Shown in pieces: positions 1 to 10,313 of a stretch of DNA of 64,000 nucleotides (its first letter is position 1; every line of letters starts with the position of its first letter). This stretch comes from Escherichia coli DSM 30083 = JCM 1649 = ATCC 11775 (GTDB lineage: Bacteria > Pseudomonadota > Gammaproteobacteria > Enterobacterales > Enterobacteriaceae). The notes beneath the pieces are model-generated. The model did not search any database. It worked only from the letters and a program-made list of their open reading frames with translations, and had not been told where the DNA came from. The stretch lies in NCBI RefSeq assembly GCF_003697165.2, contig NZ_CP033092.2:1364001-1428000 (forward strand), written 5' to 3'. Position numbers and translations under genes: made by a program.

Positions 1-2
1 CG

Positions 3-1646
3 TTACCGGGGGAAACCGTTGCCGATCAGCATAAGCAGTGGAAAATCGGCGTCCGTCCGGCATTCCCGGCACAAACGGTCAATTACGGTACGGCGTTACA
101 GCCTGGTGAAACCTGGGCGCTCCCGGCTGATGGATTGCAAAACTTCTCGCCTGTTACGCTGGAAGGGCAATTGTTGTTGAGTGGCAAACCACCGCTGAAC
201 ATCGCACGTTATATCAAAGAGTTAAAAGCGTATCCGTACGGCTGTCTCGAGCAAACCGCCAGCGGCCTGTTCCCGTCACTTTATACCAATGCAGCCCAAC
301 TGCAGGCGTTGGGCATCAAAGGCGACAGTGATGAGAAACGCCGTGCATCGGTCGATATCGGCATTTCCCGTTTGCTGCAAATGCAACGTGATAACGGCGG
401 CTTTGCGTTGTGGGATAAAAACGGTGACGAAGAGTACTGGCTGACGGCTTACGTGATGGATTTCCTGGTCCGCGCAGGCGAACAGGGTTACAGCGTGCCG
501 ACAGACGCCATTAACCGGGGTAATGAGCGTCTGCTGCGCTATTTACAAGATCCGGGCATGATGTCGATCCCGTACGCTGATAATCTCAAAGCCAGTAAAT
601 TCGCCGTACAGTCTTACGCTGCGCTGGTGTTGGCCCGTCAGCAAAAAGCACCACTGGGTGCGCTGCGTGAAATCTGGGAGCATCGTGCAGATGCCGCTTC
701 TGGTTTACCGCTGCTGCAACTTGGCGTTGCGCTGAAAACCATGGGTGATGCAATGCGTGGTGAAGAAGCGATTGTGCTGGCGCTGAAAACGCCGCGTAAT
801 AGTGATGAGCGGATATGGCTGGGTGATTACGGTAGTCCACTGCGCGACAGCGCGTTGATGCTCTCATTGCTGGAAGAGAACAAACTGCTACCCGATGAGC
901 AGTACTCCCTGTTGAACACACTTTCGCAGCAGGCGTTCGGTGAACGCTGGCTATCGACGCAGGAAAGTAACGCGTTGTTCCTGGCTGCCCGTACTCTTCA
1001 GGATTTACCGGGCAAATGGCAGGCGCAAACCACTTTCTCTGCTGAGCCGCTGACAGGCGAGAAAGCGCAAACCAGCAATCTGAATAGCGATCAACTTGCC
1101 ACCTTGCAGGTGACCAACAGTGGCGATCAGCCGTTATGGCTGCGTGTGGATGCCAGCGGTTATCCGCAATCCGCACCTTTACCGGCGAGCAATGTGCTGC
1201 AAATTGAGCGTCATATTCTGGGTACTGACGGTAAGAGCAAATCGCTGGACTCGTTACGTAGCGGCGATCTGGTGCTGGTGTGGTTGCAGGTTAAAGCCAG
1301 TAACAGTGTACCGGATGCGTTAGTCGTGGATCTGTTGCCTGCGGGGCTGGAACTGGAAAACCAGAATCTGGCGAACGGCAGCGCCAGCCTGGAGCAAAGT
1401 GGTGGTGAAGTGCAGAACTTGCTGAACCAGATGCAGCAGGCGAGCATTAAGCACATAGAGTTCCGTGACGATCGCTTTGTGGCGGCGGTTGCCGTTGATG
1501 AATATCAACCGGTAACGCTGGTGTATCTGGCGCGGGCGGTGACGCCGGGAACGTATCAGGTGCCGCAGCCTATGGTGGAATCAATGTATGTTCCTCAATG
1601 GCGGGCGACTGGTGCGGCTGACGATCTGTTGATAGTCAGACCGTAA
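3..1646 (+). CDS. yfhM: YfhM, bacterial alpha-2-macroglobulin, C-terminal part (5' end outside window)
   Basis: The reading frame is already open at the first bases and ends with TAA, so this is the last roughly 547 codons of a protein that is about 1650 residues in K-12. It is a lipid-anchored periplasmic alpha-2-macroglobulin homologue thought to trap proteases that breach the outer membrane. The thioester signature Cys-Leu-Glu-Gln is at 243-254, followed by the helical alpha-alpha toroid of the thioester domain and then the C-terminal beta-rich receptor-like domain. The stop codon directly abuts the ATG of pbpC, which fits the known genetic pairing of this macroglobulin with a PBP1C peptidoglycan synthase. 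No frameshift is visible. Confidence 0.95.
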   Translation, partial: LPGETVADQHKQWKIGVRPAFPAQTVNYGTALQPGETWALPADGLQNFSPVTLEGQLLLSGKPPLNIARYIKELKAYPYGCLEQTASGLFPSLYTNAAQLQALGIKGDSDEKRRASVDIGISRLLQMQRDNGGFALWDKNGDEEYWLTAYVMDFLVRAGEQGYSVPTDAINRGNERLLRYLQDPGMMSIPYADNLKASKFAVQSYAALVLARQQKAPLGALREIWEHRADAASGLPLLQLGVALKTMGDAMRGEEAIVLALKTPRNSDERIWLGDYGSPLRDSALMLSLLEENKLLPDEQYSLLNTLSQQAFGERWLSTQESNALFLAARTLQDLPGKWQAQTTFSAEPLTGEKAQTSNLNSDQLATLQVTNSGDQPLWLRVDASGYPQSAPLPASNVLQIERHILGTDGKSKSLDSLRSGDLVLVWLQVKASNSVPDALVVDLLPAGLELENQNLANGSASLEQSGGEVQNLLNQMQQASIKHIEFRDDRFVAAVAVDEYQPVTLVYLARAVTPGTYQVPQPMVESMYVPQWRATGAADDLLIVRP

Positions 1647-3959
1647 ATGCCTCGCCTGTTAACCAAACGCGGCTGCTGGATAATGCTGGCAGCCGCGCCT
1701 TTTATCATCATTCTGGCAGCATGGGCAGCAGATAAACTCTGGCCTCTGCCATTGCAAGAAGTGAATCCTGCACGCGTGGTGGTGGCGCAGGATGGTACGC
1801 CACTCTGGCGTTTCGCCGATGCTGACGGCATCTGGCGTTATCCGGTAACAATCGAAGATGTTTCTCCACGTTACCTTGAAGCGCTGATCAATTATGAAGA
1901 TCGCTGGTTCTGGAAGCATCCGGGGGTGAATCCGTTCTCGGTGGCGCGTGCAGCCTGGCAAGATCTCACGTCGGGTCGGGTCATTTCCGGCGGCAGCACG
2001 CTCACCATGCAGGTGGCGCGCCTGCTTGATCCTCACCCCAAAACGTTTGGCGGCAAAATTCGCCAGCTCTGGCGCGCGTTGCAACTGGAATGGCATCTGT
2101 CTAAACGTGAAATTCTGACCTTGTATCTTAACCGTGCCCCGTTTGGCGGTACGTTGCAGGGGATTGGTGCGGCAAGTTGGGCTTACCTCGGGAAATCGCC
2201 TGCGAATTTAAGCTATTCCGAGGCGGCAATGCTGGCGGTTTTGCCGCAAGCGCCCAGCCGTCTTCGCCCGGATCGTTGGCCGGAGCGTGCCGAAGCCGCG
2301 CGTAATAAAGTGCTCGAACGGATGGCCGTGCAAGGTGTGTGGTCCCGTGAGCGGGTAAAAGAGTCAAGGGAAGAACCCATCTGGCTGGCACCCCGACAAA
2401 TGCCGCAACTGGCACCGCTGTTTTCGCGCATGATGCTCGGTAAAAGCAAAAGCGACAAAATCGTTACTACGCTGGATGCCGGTCTTCAACGACGTCTGGA
2501 AGAACTGGCGCAAAACTGGAAAGGACGATTGCCACCGCGCAGCTCACTGGCGATGATCGTGGTTGATCATACCGATATGCGTGTTCGCGGCTGGGTGGGA
2601 TCAGTTGATCTCAACGATGATTCACGCTTTGGTCATGTTGATATGGTCAATGCGATCCGATCGCCAGGATCGGTGCTCAAACCGTTTGTTTATGGTCTGG
2701 CGCTGGATGAAGGCTTGATCCACCCGGCATCGCTGTTGCAAGACGTCCCCAGACGCACCGGTGATTACCGACCTGGCAACTTTGACAGCGGTTTTCATGG
2801 CCCGATCAGCATGAGCGAGGCGCTGGTGCGCTCGCTGAATTTACCAGCTGTGCAGGTGCTGGAAGCCTATGGACCGAAACGGTTTGCGGCAAAATTACGC
2901 AATGTTGGATTGCCGTTGTATCTGCCCAACGGTGCTGCGCCGAATCTTTCGCTCATTCTCGGCGGCGCTGGTGCAAAACTGGAAGATATGGCGGCGGCCT
3001 ATACCGCGTTTGCTCGCCACGGCAAGGCAGGTAAATTGCGCTTACAGCCTGACGATCCGCTGCTTGAACGGCCTTTAATGTCGTCGGGGGCTGCGTGGAT
3101 CATTCGCCGGATTATGGCTGATGAAGCGCAACCCTTGCCGGATGGTGCCTTGCCGCGCGTCGCCCCACTGGCATGGAAAACGGGCACCAGCTATGGCTAT
3201 CGTGATGCCTGGGCGATTGGGGTTAACGCTCGCTATGTCATTGGGATCTGGACTGGCAGACCGGACGGCACGCCCGTTGTTGGTCAGTTTGGCTTTGCCA
3301 GTGCCGTACCGCTGTTGAATCAGGTTAATAATATCTTACTGTCGCGCAGTGTGAATTTGCCGGAAGACCCACGTCCTGACTCTGTAAGTCGTGGCGTTAT
3401 CTGCTGGCCGGGCGGACAGTCTTTGCCGGAAGGTGACGGTAACTGTCGCCGCCGCCTGGCAACCTGGCTGCTGGACGGGAGCCAGCCGCCAACTCTATTA
3501 CTGCCGGAGCAGGAAGGCATTAATGGCATTCGTTTCCCCATCTGGCTGGATGAAAACGGCAAACGTGTTGCCGCTGATTGCCCTCAGGCGCGACAAGAAA
3601 TGATAAATGTCTGGCCGCTACCGCTGGAACCCTGGCTGCCCGCATCAGAACGTCGCGCTGTGCGCTTGCCACCGGCCTCGACAATTTGCCCGCCATACGG
3701 TCACGATGCACAACTCCCGCTGCAGCTAACAGGTGTGCGCGATGGCGCGATTATTAAACGTTTACCGGGCGCAGCGGAAGCGACTTTGCCGTTGCAATCA
3801 AGTGGAGGGGCAGGTGAACGCTGGTGGTTTCTGAATGGCGAACCGTTAACTGAACGTGGGCGCAACGTGACCCTGCATTTGACGGATAAAGGCGATTATC
3901 AATTGCTGGTGATGGATGACGTGGGGCAAATAGCGACAGTGAAATTTGTCATGCAATAG
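1647..3959 (+). CDS. pbpC: Penicillin-binding protein 1C, bifunctional peptidoglycan glycosyltransferase/transpeptidase
   Basis: 770 residues, the K-12 length. A short cytoplasmic start and one N-terminal membrane segment (about residues 9-28) are followed by a GT51 glycosyltransferase domain with the EDRWFWKHPG catalytic motif (Glu84) and GGSTLTMQ. The penicillin-binding transpeptidase domain has SVLK (Ser342-Lys345), SLN (396-398) and KTGT (511-514). A C-terminal PBP1C-type domain (about 680-770) closes the protein. The ATG follows the yfhM stop with no gap, implying translational coupling. By family it polymerises lipid II at the periplasmic face, and it probably serves in repair alongside YfhM (inference). 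Confidence 0.97.
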   Translation: MPRLLTKRGCWIMLAAAPFIIILAAWAADKLWPLPLQEVNPARVVVAQDGTPLWRFADADGIWRYPVTIEDVSPRYLEALINYEDRWFWKHPGVNPFSVARAAWQDLTSGRVISGGSTLTMQVARLLDPHPKTFGGKIRQLWRALQLEWHLSKREILTLYLNRAPFGGTLQGIGAASWAYLGKSPANLSYSEAAMLAVLPQAPSRLRPDRWPERAEAARNKVLERMAVQGVWSRERVKESREEPIWLAPRQMPQLAPLFSRMMLGKSKSDKIVTTLDAGLQRRLEELAQNWKGRLPPRSSLAMIVVDHTDMRVRGWVGSVDLNDDSRFGHVDMVNAIRSPGSVLKPFVYGLALDEGLIHPASLLQDVPRRTGDYRPGNFDSGFHGPISMSEALVRSLNLPAVQVLEAYGPKRFAAKLRNVGLPLYLPNGAAPNLSLILGGAGAKLEDMAAAYTAFARHGKAGKLRLQPDDPLLERPLMSSGAAWIIRRIMADEAQPLPDGALPRVAPLAWKTGTSYGYRDAWAIGVNARYVIGIWTGRPDGTPVVGQFGFASAVPLLNQVNNILLSRSVNLPEDPRPDSVSRGVICWPGGQSLPEGDGNCRRRLATWLLDGSQPPTLLLPEQEGINGIRFPIWLDENGKRVAADCPQARQEMINVWPLPLEPWLPASERRAVRLPPASTICPPYGHDAQLPLQLTGVRDGAIIKRLPGAAEATLPLQSSGGAGERWWFLNGEPLTERGRNVTLHLTDKGDYQLLVMDDVGQIATVKFVMQ

Positions 3960-4107
3960 TCTGTTTTGTCCCTGATTGTTGCTTAAACTGGGTTTATTTT
4001 AAAAAAATGTTACCTTCATCAATAGTCAACGGCCCTGTTGCTCATTATAATCCGCGCCATCTCGTACGCTGGTACAGACAACAACAGAACAATTTACAGA
4101 GGTAAAA

Positions 4108-4539
4108 ATGGCTATTGAACGTACTTTTTCCATCATCAAACCGAACGCGGTAGCAAAAAACGTGATTGGTAGTATCTTTGCGCGCTTTGAAGCTGCAGGG
4201 TTCAAAATTGTCGGCACCAAAATGCTGCACCTGACCGTTGAACAGGCTCGTGGCTTTTATGCTGAACACGATGGAAAACCGTTCTTTGATGGTCTGGTTG
4301 AATTCATGACTTCTGGCCCGATCGTTGTTTCCGTGCTGGAAGGTGAAAATGCTGTTCAGCGTCACCGCGATCTGCTGGGCGCGACCAATCCGGCAAACGC
4401 ACTGGCCGGTACTCTGCGTGCTGATTACGCTGACAGCCTGACCGAAAATGGTACCCACGGTTCTGATTCCGTCGAATCTGCCGCTCGCGAAATCGCTTAT
4501 TTCTTCGGCGAAGGCGAAGTGTGCCCGCGCACCCGTTAA
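4108..4539 (+). CDS. ndk: Nucleoside diphosphate kinase
   Basis: 143 residues, full length. It transfers the gamma phosphate from ATP to other nucleoside diphosphates through a phosphohistidine; the active-site NGTHGSDS motif is near residue 117. The start is supported by an AGAGG ribosome-binding site just upstream. It lies about 150 bases after pbpC in an AT-rich gap and is probably transcribed from its own promoter. A G+C hairpin with a T-run follows the gene at 4600-4640. Confidence 0.98.
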
Positions 4540-4599
4540 TAATTTCGTAAATGCCGCGTGCAAACGTGGCATCCGTGCGCCAGAATTTGTACAATGCAG

Positions 4600-4640
4600 C
4601 GCCCCCGGACGAGCAGCCGCTCACCGGGGCGTTTCTTTTT
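4600..4640 (+). terminator. Rho-independent terminator candidate after ndk
   Basis: A G+C-rich inverted repeat (cgcccc-gg with one bulge, pairing with ccggggcg, plus an inner gag/ctc) is followed by a run of T broken by one C. It lies between the ndk stop and rlmN, so rlmN would need a promoter further downstream or read-through. Confidence 0.65.
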
Positions 4641-4688
4641 TCAACCCTCCAGGGGCCATAACGTGTAATAACGAGGCCGGAATAGCAT

Positions 4689-5843
4689 ATGTCTGAACAA
4701 TTAGTCACACCTGAAAACGTCACCACGAAAGATGGAAAAATCAACCTGCTGGATCTCAACCGTCAGCAGATGCGGGAGTTTTTTAAAGATTTAGGTGAAA
4801 AACCCTTCCGCGCCGATCAGGTGATGAAGTGGATGTATCACTATTGCTGCGACAACTTTGATGAGATGACCGACATCAATAAAGTGTTGCGCGGCAAACT
4901 GAAAGAGGTGGCGGAAATCCGTGCACCGGAAGTGGTTGAAGAACAGCGTTCATCTGACGGCACCATTAAATGGGCGATCGCCGTTGGCGATCAGCGCGTT
5001 GAAACGGTATATATCCCGGAAGACGACCGTGCCACGCTCTGCGTCTCTTCGCAGGTGGGGTGTGCGCTGGAGTGTAAATTCTGTTCCACCGCCCAGCAGG
5101 GCTTTAACCGCAACCTGCGGGTATCGGAAATTATCGGCCAGGTGTGGCGTGCGGCGAAAATTGTCGGCGCAGCAAAAGTCACCGGTCAGCGCCCAATCAC
5201 TAACGTAGTGATGATGGGTATGGGCGAGCCGCTGCTCAACCTGAACAACGTCGTTCCGGCGATGGAAATCATGCTTGATGATTTCGGTTTTGGCCTGTCA
5301 AAACGTCGCGTCACGCTTTCCACTTCCGGTGTGGTTCCGGCGCTGGATAAACTGGGCGATATGATCGACGTAGCGCTGGCAATTTCCCTGCACGCGCCGA
5401 ACGACGAAATTCGTGACGAGATTGTGCCGATCAACAAAAAGTACAATATCGAAACGTTCCTTGCGGCGGTGCGCCGTTATCTGGAGAAATCCAACGCCAA
5501 TCAGGGCCGAGTCACTATTGAATACGTGATGCTTGACCACGTTAACGACGGCACTGAACACGCGCACCAACTGGCGGAACTACTGAAAGATACGCCGTGT
5601 AAGATCAACCTGATCCCGTGGAACCCGTTCCCGGGCGCGCCGTATGGACGCAGTTCGAACAGCCGTATCGACCGTTTCTCAAAAGTGCTGATGAGCTACG
5701 GTTTCACCACTATTGTGCGTAAAACTCGTGGTGATGATATCGATGCTGCTTGTGGTCAGTTGGCGGGCGATGTTATCGACCGTACGAAACGTACTCTGCG
5801 TAAGCGGATGCAGGGTGAAGCCATCGACATTAAAGCGGTCTGA
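4689..5843 (+). CDS. rlmN: Dual-specificity rRNA/tRNA adenine-C2 methyltransferase RlmN
   Basis: 384 residues, K-12 length. This radical-SAM enzyme makes 2-methyladenosine at 23S rRNA A2503 and at position 37 of some tRNAs. The iron-sulfur cluster motif CxxxCxxC is at Cys125, Cys129 and Cys132. The two cysteines known to matter for the ping-pong methylene transfer are present at Cys118 and Cys355. A GGCCGGAATAGCAT stretch precedes the ATG. The gene ends just before a strong hairpin at 5849-5890. Confidence 0.98.
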
Positions 5844-5848
5844 TAGCC

Positions 5849-5890
5849 ATTACGCCACGGTTACTTTATGTACCGTGGCGTAATCTTTTA
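5849..5890 (+). terminator. Intrinsic terminator after rlmN
   Basis: A perfect 13-bp stem (attacgccacggt / accgtggcgtaat) with a 10-base loop, followed by ctttta, five bases after the rlmN stop codon. Confidence 0.75.
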
Positions 5891-6127
5891 TGAATGAAGT
5901 ATTAAGTTGCAATTGTCTGGTCAATATTAACGGTGCGTTTTTGCTGACTTTAAGGCAGTATGTAACGATGCAACAGTAAGTTAGCCTTAGCGAATGTGGG
6001 CTTTGTCACGAGCACACAGACGGTCTTATACTGTATGATAACGGTTAACTTAACGGATGTTTCGCGGTGTGGGTGGGCATGATGGTTCACCGGCATCTCA
6101 ATTCTCATTTAAACGTACCTGCAGCGA

Positions 6128-7135
6128 ATGAATACTGAAGCCACGCACGACCAAAATGAAGCACTTACTACCGGCGCTCGCCTGCGTAATGCTCGCGAAC
6201 AACTAGGACTTAGTCAACAGGCCGTTGCCGAGCGACTTTGCCTGAAGGTTTCCACGGTACGCGACATTGAAGAAGATAAGGCACCTGCCGATCTTGCTTC
6301 AACATTCCTGCGCGGATATATCCGCTCTTATGCGCGTCTGGTACATATTCCAGAAGAAGAACTGCTGCCAGGGCTGGAAAAGCAGGCTCCACTACGGGCT
6401 GCAAAAGTTGCGCCGATGCAGAGTTTTTCCCTCGGTAAACGCCGCAAAAAACGTGACGGCTGGCTGATGACCTTCACCTGGCTGGTGTTGTTTGTGGTTA
6501 TTGGCCTGAGCGGTGCCTGGTGGTGGCAAGACCACAAAGCTCAGCAGGAAGAGATCACCACTATGGCCGATCAATCTTCTGCGGAACTGAATAATAATCA
6601 AAGCCAGAGTGTACCGTTAGATACGTCGACAACCACAGATCAGGCTATGGCGACCACGCCGACATCACCTGTGGATACCACCGCAACCAACACGCAAACA
6701 CCTGCCGTAACTGCGCCAGCACCAGCTGTTGATCCGCAACAGAATGCGGTTGTTCCACCTTCGCAGGCAAATGTTGATACCGCTGCGACTCCGGCACCAG
6801 CGGCAACAACAACACCAGATGGCGCTGCGCCGTTGCCAACCGATCAGGCTGGCGTGACCACGCCGGCGGTTGACCCGAATGCGCTGGTGATGAACTTTAC
6901 TGCCGATTGCTGGCTGGAAGTCACCGATGCTACCGGTAAAAAACTGTTTAGCGGTATGCAGCGTAAAGACGGTAATTTGAACTTAACCGGCCAGGCACCG
7001 TACAAACTGAAAATTGGTGCGCCAGCCGCAGTACAGATCCAGTATCAAGGGAAACCTGTCGATCTGAGTCGTTTTATCAGAACTAACCAGGTTGCGCGTC
7101 TGACCCTCAATGCCGAACAATCACCGGCGCAGTAA
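6128..7135 (+). CDS. rodZ: Cytoskeleton protein RodZ
   Basis: 335 residues, about two fewer than my memory of K-12; the difference falls in the low-complexity periplasmic linker. The cytoplasmic part (about 1-105) is a helix-turn-helix domain (residues about 17-75, LGLSQQAVAERL) that binds MreB rather than DNA. A basic stretch KRRKKR precedes one transmembrane helix (about 112-133). A Thr/Pro/Ala-rich linker (about 140-250) leads to a C-terminal beta domain of the DUF4115 type. It links MreB filaments to the elongasome and sets rod shape. It is 26 bases upstream of ispG and probably co-transcribed with it. Confidence 0.97.
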   Translation: MNTEATHDQNEALTTGARLRNAREQLGLSQQAVAERLCLKVSTVRDIEEDKAPADLASTFLRGYIRSYARLVHIPEEELLPGLEKQAPLRAAKVAPMQSFSLGKRRKKRDGWLMTFTWLVLFVVIGLSGAWWWQDHKAQQEEITTMADQSSAELNNNQSQSVPLDTSTTTDQAMATTPTSPVDTTATNTQTPAVTAPAPAVDPQQNAVVPPSQANVDTAATPAPAATTTPDGAAPLPTDQAGVTTPAVDPNALVMNFTADCWLEVTDATGKKLFSGMQRKDGNLNLTGQAPYKLKIGAPAAVQIQYQGKPVDLSRFIRTNQVARLTLNAEQSPAQ

Positions 7136-7161
7136 CAGACGGGTAACGCGGGAGATTTTTC

Positions 7162-8280
7162 ATGCATAACCAGGCTCCAATTCAACGTAGAAAATCAACA
7201 CGTATTTACGTTGGGAATGTGCCGATTGGCGATGGTGCTCCCATCGCCGTACAGTCCATGACCAATACGCGTACGACAGACGTCGAAGCAACGGTCAATC
7301 AAATCAAGGCGCTGGAACGTGTTGGCGCTGATATCGTCCGTGTCTCCGTACCGACGATGGACGCGGCAGAAGCGTTCAAACTCATCAAACAGCAGGTTAA
7401 CGTGCCGCTGGTGGCTGACATCCACTTCGACTATCGCATTGCGCTGAAAGTAGCGGAATACGGCGTCGATTGTCTGCGTATTAACCCTGGCAATATCGGT
7501 AATGAAGAGCGTATTCGCATGGTGGTTGACTGTGCGCGCGATAAAAACATTCCGATCCGTATTGGCGTTAATGCCGGATCGTTGGAAAAAGATCTGCAAG
7601 AAAAGTATGGCGAACCGACGCCGCAGGCGTTGCTGGAATCTGCCATGCGTCATGTTGATCATCTCGATCGCCTGAACTTCGATCAGTTCAAAGTCAGCGT
7701 GAAAGCGTCTGACGTCTTCCTCGCTGTTGAGTCTTATCGTTTGCTGGCAAAACAAATCGATCAGCCGCTGCATCTGGGGATCACCGAAGCCGGTGGTGCG
7801 CGTAGCGGGGCAGTAAAATCCGCTATTGGTTTAGGTCTGCTGCTGTCTGAAGGCATCGGCGACACGCTGCGCGTATCGCTGGCGGCCGATCCGGTCGAAG
7901 AGATCAAAGTCGGTTTCGATATTTTGAAATCGCTGCGTATCCGTTCGCGCGGGATCAACTTCATCGCCTGCCCGACCTGTTCGCGTCAGGAATTTGATGT
8001 TATCGGTACGGTTAACGCGCTGGAGCAACGCCTGGAAGATATCATCACTCCGATGGACGTTTCGATTATCGGCTGCGTGGTGAATGGCCCTGGTGAGGCG
8101 CTGGTTTCTACACTCGGCGTCACTGGCGGCAACAAGAAAAGCGGCCTCTATGAAGATGGCGTGCGCAAAGACCGTCTGGACAACAACGATATGATCGATC
8201 AGCTGGAAGCGCGCATTCGTGCGAAAGCCAGTCAGCTGGACGAAGCGCGTCGAATTGACGTTCAGCAGGTTGAAAAATAA
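7162..8280 (+). CDS. ispG: 4-hydroxy-3-methylbut-2-en-1-yl diphosphate synthase (flavodoxin)
   Basis: 372 residues, full length. It carries out the penultimate step of the MEP isoprenoid pathway, converting MEcPP to HMBPP. The N-terminal TIM-barrel is followed by the iron-sulfur domain, with cluster ligands Cys270 and Cys273 (CPTCSR), Cys305 and Glu312 (GCVVNGPGE). A GGGAG ribosome-binding site precedes the ATG. It sits between rodZ and hisS on the same strand. Confidence 0.98.
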
Positions 8281-8283
8281 TAA

Positions 8284-8374
8284 CGTGATGGGAAGCGCCT
8301 CGCTTCCCGTGTATGATTGAACCCGCATGGCTCCCGAAACATTGAGGGAAGCGTTGAGGGTTCATTTTTATATT
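8284..8374 (+). ncRNA. sroE: Probable SroE small RNA in the ispG-hisS gap
   Basis: K-12 carries the roughly 92-nt SroE RNA between ispG and hisS. Here the 110-base gap has a perfect 8-bp hairpin (8290-8297 with 8301-8308). It also has a longer-range pairing tgaaccc (8318-8324) with gggttca (8358-8364), followed by a T-run (8365-8369). The structure fits an RNA end processed from, or terminated in, the operon transcript. The ends given are approximate, and the function is not known to me. Confidence 0.6.
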
Positions 8375-8390
8375 CAGAAAGAGAATAAAC

Positions 8391-9665
8391 GTGGCAAAAA
8401 ACATTCAAGCCATTCGCGGCATGAACGATTACCTGCCTGGCGAAACGGCCATCTGGCAGCGCATTGAAGGCACACTGAAAAACGTGCTCGGCAGCTACGG
8501 TTACAGTGAAATCCGCTTGCCGATTGTAGAGCAGACCCCGCTATTCAAACGTGCGATTGGTGAAGTCACCGACGTGGTTGAAAAAGAGATGTACACCTTT
8601 GAGGATCGCAATGGCGACAGCCTGACTCTGCGCCCTGAAGGGACGGCGGGCTGTGTACGCGCCGGCATCGAGCATGGTCTTCTGTACAATCAGGAACAGC
8701 GTCTGTGGTATATCGGGCCTATGTTCCGTCACGAGCGTCCGCAGAAAGGGCGTTATCGTCAGTTCCATCAGTTGGGCTGCGAAGTTTTCGGTCTGCAAGG
8801 TCCGGATATCGACGCCGAACTGATTATGCTCACTGCCCGCTGGTGGCGCGCGCTGGGTATTTCCGAGCACGTAACTCTTGAGCTGAACTCTATCGGTTCG
8901 CTGGAAGCTCGTGCGAATTACCGCGATGCGCTGGTGGCATTCCTTGAGCAGCATAAAGAAAAGCTGGACGAAGACTGCAAACGCCGCATGTACACTAACC
9001 CGTTGCGCGTACTGGATTCAAAAAATCCGGAAGTGCAGGCGCTTCTCAACGACGCTCCGGCATTAGGCGATTATCTGGACGAGGAATCTCGTGAGCACTT
9101 TGCCGGTCTGTGCAAACTGCTTGAGAGCGCGGGGATCGCTTACACCGTAAACCAGCGTCTGGTGCGCGGTCTGGATTACTATAACCGTACCGTTTTCGAG
9201 TGGGTGACTAACAGCCTCGGTTCCCAGGGCACCGTGTGTGCAGGTGGTCGTTATGACGGTCTGGTGGAACAACTGGGTGGTCGTGCAACACCGGCAGTCG
9301 GTTTTGCGATGGGCCTCGAACGTCTTGTATTGTTAGTTCAGGCCGTTAATCCGGAATTTAAAGCCGATCCTGTTGTCGATATATACCTGGTGGCTTCAGG
9401 TGCTGACACACAATCTGCGGCTATGGCATTAGCAGAGCGTCTGCGTGATGAATTACCGGGCGTGAAACTGATGACCAACCACGGCGGCGGCAACTTTAAG
9501 AAACAGTTTGCCCGTGCTGATAAATGGGGTGCCCGCGTTGCTGTGGTGCTGGGTGAGTCTGAAGTGGCTAACGGCACAGCAGTAGTGAAGGATTTGCGCT
9601 CTGGTGAGCAAACTGCAGTTGCGCAGGATAGCGTAGCCGCGCATTTGCGCACGTTACTGGGTTAA
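8391..9665 (+). CDS. hisS: Histidyl-tRNA synthetase
   Basis: 424 residues, GTG start preceded by an AGAAAGAGAA purine stretch. It is a class II aminoacyl-tRNA synthetase. Motif 2 has Arg113 ([12 protein letters not shown]), the histidine-specific motif has catalytic Arg259 ([14 protein letters not shown]), and motif 3 is [11 protein letters not shown]-terminal anticodon-binding domain covers about residues 330-424. The yfgM start lies 17 bases after the stop. Confidence 0.98.
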
Positions 9666-9682
9666 GGAAGGAGAAGGACAGC

Positions 9683-10303
9683 GTGGAAATTTACGAGAAC
9701 GAAAACGACCAGGTTGAAGCGGTTAAACGCTTTTTTGCTGAAAATGGCAAAGCACTGGCTGTTGGGGTGATTTTGGGCGTTGGCGCACTGATTGGCTGGC
9801 GCTACTGGAACAGCCATCAGGTTGATTCTGCACGCTCCGCTTCTCTTGCCTATCAAAATGCGGTTACCGCAGTGAGCGAAGGCAAACCGGATAGCATCCC
9901 AGCGGCGGAAAAATTTGCTGCTGAAAATAAAAATACTTATGGTGCGCTGGCTTCTTTGGAACTTGCGCAGCAATTTGTTGACAAAAATGAACTAGAGAAA
10001 GCTGCCGCCCAGTTACAACAGGGGCTGGCAGACACGAGCGATGAAAATCTCAAAGCCGTGATAAATCTGCGTCTTGCTCGCGTTCAGGTACAGCTCAAGC
10101 AGGCTGATGCCGCGCTAAAAACCCTTGATGCTATCAAAGGTGAAGGGTGGGCTGCCATTGTTGCCGACCTGCGTGGTGAAGCATTGCTGAGCAAAGGTGA
10201 TAAGCAAGGTGCGCGTAGTGCATGGGAAGCAGGCGTGAAAAGCGATGTTACCCCGGCACTGAGCGAAATGATGCAGATGAAAATTAATAATTTGTCCATC
10301 TGA
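9683..10303 (+). CDS. yfgM: YfgM, ancillary SecYEG translocon subunit
   Basis: 206 residues, GTG start with a strong AAGGAAGGAGAAGG ribosome-binding region. A short cytoplasmic tail and one transmembrane helix (about residues 24-42, AVGVILGVGALIGWRYW) lead to a periplasmic TPR-like domain. Members of this family associate with SecYEG and PpiD and help hand over periplasmic clients. It sits 10 bases before bamB in the hisS-yfgM-bamB cluster, which fits a role in envelope protein export. Confidence 0.96.
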   Translation: MEIYENENDQVEAVKRFFAENGKALAVGVILGVGALIGWRYWNSHQVDSARSASLAYQNAVTAVSEGKPDSIPAAEKFAAENKNTYGALASLELAQQFVDKNELEKAAAQLQQGLADTSDENLKAVINLRLARVQVQLKQADAALKTLDAIKGEGWAAIVADLRGEALLSKGDKQGARSAWEAGVKSDVTPALSEMMQMKINNLSI

Positions 10304-10313
10304 GAGGGACCCG

